Shown here piece after piece: positions 60,532 to 64,000 of a stretch of DNA of 64,000 nucleotides (within the stretch, counting starts at the first letter, position 1; each line of letters opens with the position of its first letter). The notes below the pieces were generated by a model. That model was not told where the DNA came from. It saw only the letters and a list, made by a program, of their open reading frames with translations, and did no database searches. This DNA comes from Sediminispirochaeta bajacaliforniensis DSM 16054 (GTDB lineage: Bacteria > Spirochaetota > Spirochaetia > DSM-16054 > Sediminispirochaetaceae): positions 186,001 through 250,000 of the forward strand of contig NZ_KB899407.1 of assembly GCF_000378205.1 (NCBI RefSeq), read 5' to 3'. Both the position numbers and the translations under genes were made by a program.

Positions 60532-62034
60532 ATGAAACAGATACGAAATAGACTCGCCTGGCTTATGGTCGCCATCGTTACCGTAAGCTTTTCTTTATTC
60601 TTGATCATCACCCCCACCCTTTCGGCACAATCGTCGTCATCGGTTGAGGTGAAAAACTACCTTGCCAGATTTCAGTATATCTTTCAGTACATTCTTCAGG
60701 CATACGTCGACGAGGTGGATCCGAAGCAGCTTTACGAAGGGGCCTTGAACGGTATGTTCGATACCCTTGACGACCCATGGTCCTACTATCTCTCCGAAGA
60801 CGATATGGAAGATCTAAACAACAATACCACGGTCGGAAGATACGGCGGGGTCGGCCTCTATATCGCGCGTCCCGTTCCCGTCGATGAAAAGGAAAAAGGA
60901 AAGGTCGTGAAGGTCCCCGATCAGTGGCCGGAGCTCGATACCACGAAAGATGATCTTCCTTTCATAAAGGTCGTCTCTCCAATCGAAGATACCCCGGCAT
61001 ACCGAAAAGGGATTCACTCCGGGGACTACATCATCGCGATCGGAGACCAGTCGACGGAGAATATGACCTCCGACGATGCTTCGGGGAAGATGAAGGGACT
61101 TCCCGGCACCGATATAACGGTAACCATACTGCGGGGAAAGAATATCATTTTCGATGTGACAATCACCCGCGCAAGTATCGAAATTCCCACGGTAAAAGAA
61201 GCAATGATTCCCGGCAGGATCGGCTATATACGCATCATTCAATTCTCCCCCTATACCGAACCGAGGGTCAGGGAGGCCTTAAAGACCCTCAATAGCCAGG
61301 GGTACGACTCTCTCATTATCGACGTCAGAGGCAATGGAGGAGGGCTTCTGAACGCAGCGGTCAACATCATCGATATGTTTCTCTCCTCCGGCCCCATCGT
61401 CAGCACGAAGGGAAGGGTCGCGGAAGAGAACAAGGTCTTTAACGCAACCTCATCGCTGGAGGTAGCCGCAGATGTACCGATAGCGATTCTGATAGACGGC
61501 GGATCTGCATCGGCATCGGAAATCCTCGCAGGGGCGTTTAAAGATACCGGGAGAGGGTATCTCATCGGAAATACGAGCTTCGGAAAGGGGCTTGTCCAGA
61601 CGGTGGTACCTCTGGGACGGGAAGGCTTCAAGCTTACCATCAGTCGCTATTACACACCATCCGGAGTAAACATCAACGGCACGGGGATCGAACCGAACCT
61701 GAAAATCGCAGAACCGGAGCTTAACGACGAAGAAAATGCATCTCTCAAGAAACTTTTCGAAGAGCATCTTGTGGAAAATTTCGTCAACGGAAACCCCAAA
61801 CCCAGCGAACAGGAGCAGAAAGCCTTTGCCAGACGGCTGCAGCAGGAAGAAGAAATAACACTCCCCTTCGATTTGTTGATGCGACTGATCAGGGGTGAGG
61901 TGTTCAGAAGAATGGACCAGCCGCCGGTCTTCGATCTTGATTACGATCCGGTGCTGAAAAAAGCCGTTTCATTACTGGAGACCGGAGCAATTCAGCCAAA
62001 GACGGGAACGCTGGCTCAGGAGCAGAAACAGTGA
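60532..62034 (+). CDS. ctpA: C-terminal processing protease CtpA (S41 family)
   Basis: 500 residues. N-terminal signal anchor (ends LSAQSSS), the leading helical region with FDTLDDPWSYYL, a PDZ domain (about 100-210, GIHSGDYIIAIGDQ), then the S41 core: DVRGNGGGLL, the nucleophile Ser in GGSASASEI and the Lys in SFGKGLVQ. It cuts periplasmic proteins from the C-terminus. TTGACA at 60483 suggests a promoter close upstream. YjbQ follows with an overlapping GTGA. Confidence 0.93.
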   Translation: MKQIRNRLAWLMVAIVTVSFSLFLIITPTLSAQSSSSVEVKNYLARFQYIFQYILQAYVDEVDPKQLYEGALNGMFDTLDDPWSYYLSEDDMEDLNNNTTVGRYGGVGLYIARPVPVDEKEKGKVVKVPDQWPELDTTKDDLPFIKVVSPIEDTPAYRKGIHSGDYIIAIGDQSTENMTSDDASGKMKGLPGTDITVTILRGKNIIFDVTITRASIEIPTVKEAMIPGRIGYIRIIQFSPYTEPRVREALKTLNSQGYDSLIIDVRGNGGGLLNAAVNIIDMFLSSGPIVSTKGRVAEENKVFNATSSLEVAADVPIAILIDGGSASASEILAGAFKDTGRGYLIGNTSFGKGLVQTVVPLGREGFKLTISRYYTPSGVNINGTGIEPNLKIAEPELNDEENASLKKLFEEHLVENFVNGNPKPSEQEQKAFARRLQQEEEITLPFDLLMRLIRGEVFRRMDQPPVFDLDYDPVLKKAVSLLETGAIQPKTGTLAQEQKQ

Positions 62035-62435
62035 ACAGACGGGAAACAGTTCTAAACATCAAAACCTCAGGTAAAAGCGATATGGTGGATATCACCGGCG
62101 AGATAACATCCGCCGTGCGGGAAAGCGGAGTGCGTAACGGCATATGCATGGTGTATATTCCTCATACCACCTGTGCCGTCACCATCAACGAGAATGCCGA
62201 TCCTGCGGTCAAACACGATATTATGGCGGAACTGGACAAGATAGTCCCCTGGAAGGACGCCTATCATCATATGGAAGGAAACAGCGCCGCACATATCAAG
62301 TCCAGCATGTTCGGCTTTTCACAGACAATTCCAATTACCGAAGGCGCTCTTCCCTTGGGGACCTGGCAGGGGATCTATCTCTGTGAATTCGACGGACCGA
62401 GGAGCAGAACCGTATCAGTCCAAATCTTTGGATAG
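62031..62435 (+). CDS. YjbQ/UPF0047 family protein
   Basis: 134 residues from GTG 62031, overlapping the ctpA stop. Family motifs: VYIPHTTCAVTINENADP, DAYHHMEGNSAAHIKSS, GTWQGIYLCEFDGPR, with the three conserved His. Members have been described as a secondary thiamine-phosphate synthase activity, but the main role is unclear. It is 9 bases before rsmE. Confidence 0.9.
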   Translation: MNRRETVLNIKTSGKSDMVDITGEITSAVRESGVRNGICMVYIPHTTCAVTINENADPAVKHDIMAELDKIVPWKDAYHHMEGNSAAHIKSSMFGFSQTIPITEGALPLGTWQGIYLCEFDGPRSRTVSVQIFG

Positions 62436-62444
62436 GGTCTTCCT

Positions 62445-63263
62445 ATGCGTACTTTCGTTATAGATGATAGTGAGATGGAGCTTGCCTCTGGTGAACCTTT
62501 TTCCCCGGCCCCAGAGCGGGCCCACTATCTGCTTCGGGTGCTCCGCCTCTCGCAGGGAGCGGTATTTCCGGGCCAGGATAGCCGGGGCAAACGCTATCTT
62601 ATCACTCTTGAATCGGAAAGCCCCTGTACACTCAGCCTAAGGAGGGAGGAAGAGGCATCCGCAAAGGAAGTCGAGGCGTGTTTTCGTGAACTTCCCGAAC
62701 AAGGCCCCGTTTTTCCTCCGATTATCTTCTATCAGGCGATCTTAAAGGGGAAGAAAATGGATCAGGTTATCCGTCAGGCAACGGAAGCGGGGGCTGATTT
62801 CATCATACCGGTGCTTACCGACCGCTCGGTGCCCCAATTTACCCCCGGGGAGGCGGAAAAAAAGCAAAAACGGTGGGAAATAATCGTCCGCGAAGCGATC
62901 CAACAAAGCGGGGCCACAGGAACCACCATACTGCTTCCCCGGTCACTAAAAGAGGTACTAGAAGATCCGCCGATGCCGGAGTCTCAAGGTAGAGGAAGGG
63001 ATGTTAAACTCTTTTTTCACGAACGGCCTATTGCAAACGGTTCGCTTCATGGATATCTTTCTGGAGAGATCGGCTCAATAACGGCAGCGGTTGGGCCGGA
63101 GGGAGGTTTTTCCCCGAAAGAAAGCGAGATGTTTTTACAAGCCGGCTTTTGCCCGCTCTTCTTTTCCGGGAACATCCTCAGGGCGGAAACCGCCGCAATT
63201 TATGGCCTGGCAGCTATCAAAGCTCTTGTGGCTGAGCGTGATATATGGAGATTGGTCCAATGA
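62445..63263 (+). CDS. rsmE: 16S rRNA (uracil1498-N3)-methyltransferase
   Basis: 272 residues. N-terminal PUA-like domain, then the SPOUT knot with AVGPEGGFSPKESE and ILRAETAAIYGLAA, and the central REAIQQSGATGTT stretch. It methylates U1498 of 16S rRNA. The stop overlaps the start of the next gene. Confidence 0.93.
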   Translation: MRTFVIDDSEMELASGEPFSPAPERAHYLLRVLRLSQGAVFPGQDSRGKRYLITLESESPCTLSLRREEEASAKEVEACFRELPEQGPVFPPIIFYQAILKGKKMDQVIRQATEAGADFIIPVLTDRSVPQFTPGEAEKKQKRWEIIVREAIQQSGATGTTILLPRSLKEVLEDPPMPESQGRGRDVKLFFHERPIANGSLHGYLSGEIGSITAAVGPEGGFSPKESEMFLQAGFCPLFFSGNILRAETAAIYGLAAIKALVAERDIWRLVQ

Positions 63264-64000
63264 ACGATCAAAACCGGATACAAATTTTCGGTGTCCCCGT
63301 AGATGATATTGATGAAGAACGATTTGGAGAGACAATACGGAGGCTGGCGACCGACAATGGTAAACATCAGATAGTATTTCTCGATTTTCGAGGTTTAATG
63401 AAGGCACGGGGGAAAGGTGAATACGCTGATATGATTAGGACGGCAAGCCTTGTCATCCCCACATCAAAGTCGATTCTTGCCGGAGCACGCTTTCTCAAGC
63501 TCCCGGTTCCCCACCGCCACAACCCCTTTGCCTTCGTTATCAAATTACTTGGCGCCATCGAACAAATCGGAGGAACACTCTATCTGGTAGGTAGTCGCCC
63601 CGATGCCCTTCAGAAGGCTTTCGGTAATGTTAGGGACTCCTTTCCCGGACTTCGGCTGGTCGGCCGTTATGCCGGCTATTTTCGAAAAGATATTGAAAGG
63701 GATGTGATCACAGCAATCAAGAAAGCAGGGCCGACCATCCTGCTGGCAGGCGACGGGCTGAAAGGAAAAGCCCTCTGGTTGAAACGGCACGAAAGGTCCT
63801 TCGGTTTTGGGATCAGTCTTTTCTGTGATGGTTGCTTCAAGATTTTCAGCGGAAAACGACAACGCATCTCAAATAGAAGCTGGGAACGCAATAGCTGGTG
63901 GATTCCAGCAGTAGTGATCCGACCATGGCGCTGGTTTTCCTTTTTGAGATACATCCTTTACGGAATTTTGCTGTTCATCGAGAAAATGCGACGAAGAAAT
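63260..64000 (+). CDS. WecG/TagA/CpsF family glycosyltransferase (cut by right edge)
   Basis: The frame opens at ATG 63260, overlapping the rsmE stop, and stays open to the last base (247 residues so far). Family features: IVFLDFRGLMKARGKGEYADMIRTASLVIPTSKSIL at the start, LYLVGSRPDAL, RLVGRYAGYF, and GPTILLAGDGLKGKALW. The family adds N-acetylmannosamine or a related sugar in teichoic acid, enterobacterial common antigen or capsule synthesis. The protein ends in a basic, hydrophobic segment typical for membrane contact (SFLRYILYGILLFIEK). Confidence 0.85.
   Translation, partial: MNDQNRIQIFGVPVDDIDEERFGETIRRLATDNGKHQIVFLDFRGLMKARGKGEYADMIRTASLVIPTSKSILAGARFLKLPVPHRHNPFAFVIKLLGAIEQIGGTLYLVGSRPDALQKAFGNVRDSFPGLRLVGRYAGYFRKDIERDVITAIKKAGPTILLAGDGLKGKALWLKRHERSFGFGISLFCDGCFKIFSGKRQRISNRSWERNSWWIPAVVIRPWRWFSFLRYILYGILLFIEKMRRRN

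Noticed and set aside
1-64000. CRISPR arrays, prophage, complete insertion sequences, toxin-antitoxin pairs
   Set aside because: No regularly spaced repeats, phage genes or transposase genes were seen on either strand.

Overview
The window looks like a chromosomal segment from an environmental, free-living spirochaete of the Spirochaeta/Sediminispirochaeta type. This is inferred from a troABCD-troR metal operon in the Treponema order, a very large FapA (DUF342) protein, periplasmic proteins of spirochaete style and dense overlapping operons. No rRNA, tRNA, phage, complete insertion sequence or CRISPR array was seen. Coding density is very high and many genes overlap by 4 bases.

Layout. 1-3.2 kb: partial YkgJ-type cysteine-cluster protein, an orphan FeoC-like gene and two exported proteins, one with ankyrin repeats. 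3.3-8.6 kb: a minus-strand catabolic-looking set (NAD-dependent epimerase-like protein, DapA-like aldolase, an NRAMP-fold transporter lacking the usual metal ligands, TetR regulator, M20 deacetylase) behind a near-consensus promoter with a palindromic operator. 8.7-13.3 kb: troABCD-troR (Mn/Fe/Zn import and its DtxR-type regulator). 13.3-16 kb: PQ-loop-like membrane protein, LysR regulator, and an L,D-transpeptidase fused to a C39-like domain. 16.1-19.8 kb: a small ribbon-helix-helix/zinc-ribbon protein, a ZnuA-C-B type importer and cbiL.

19.8-39.5 kb is a cobalamin region. A minus-strand operon of about 10 kb starts at a cobalamin riboswitch and carries BtuF/C/D-like importer genes, cbiA, C, D, E, F, a cbiG-cbiH fusion, a cysteine-rich small protein and a nitrilase-family enzyme. 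Divergently, cbiP-cbiB-cobD-cobT finish the corrinoid and lower-ligand steps. A second riboswitch precedes a HmuY-like lipoprotein, a TonB-dependent receptor and a CbiK chelatase carrying a lipoprotein signal. This set is the best candidate for an incompletely described system: outer-surface capture, outer-membrane import and periplasmic metal chemistry of a tetrapyrrole under B12 control. cbiT, cbiJ, cobU, cobS and a cytoplasmic cobalt chelatase are not in the window.

39.5-51 kb is an iron/redox region: flavodoxin, HD-GYP phosphodiesterase, DUF2023 protein, feoA-feoA-feoB, metE behind a third (variant) cobalamin riboswitch, and a second feoA-feoB followed by DUF1007 and NicO genes. A shared box, TTAG(G/T)-N4-(C/A)CTAA, lies just downstream of the -10 elements of the flavodoxin and feo promoters and suggests one iron-type regulator. 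51-64 kb is housekeeping: CheY-like receiver, RpoS/RpoD-like sigma factor, GH36 alpha-galactosidase, HPt protein, Lgt, FapA, MinD/FlhG-like ATPase, CtpA protease, YjbQ, RsmE and a WecG/TagA glycosyltransferase cut by the right edge.
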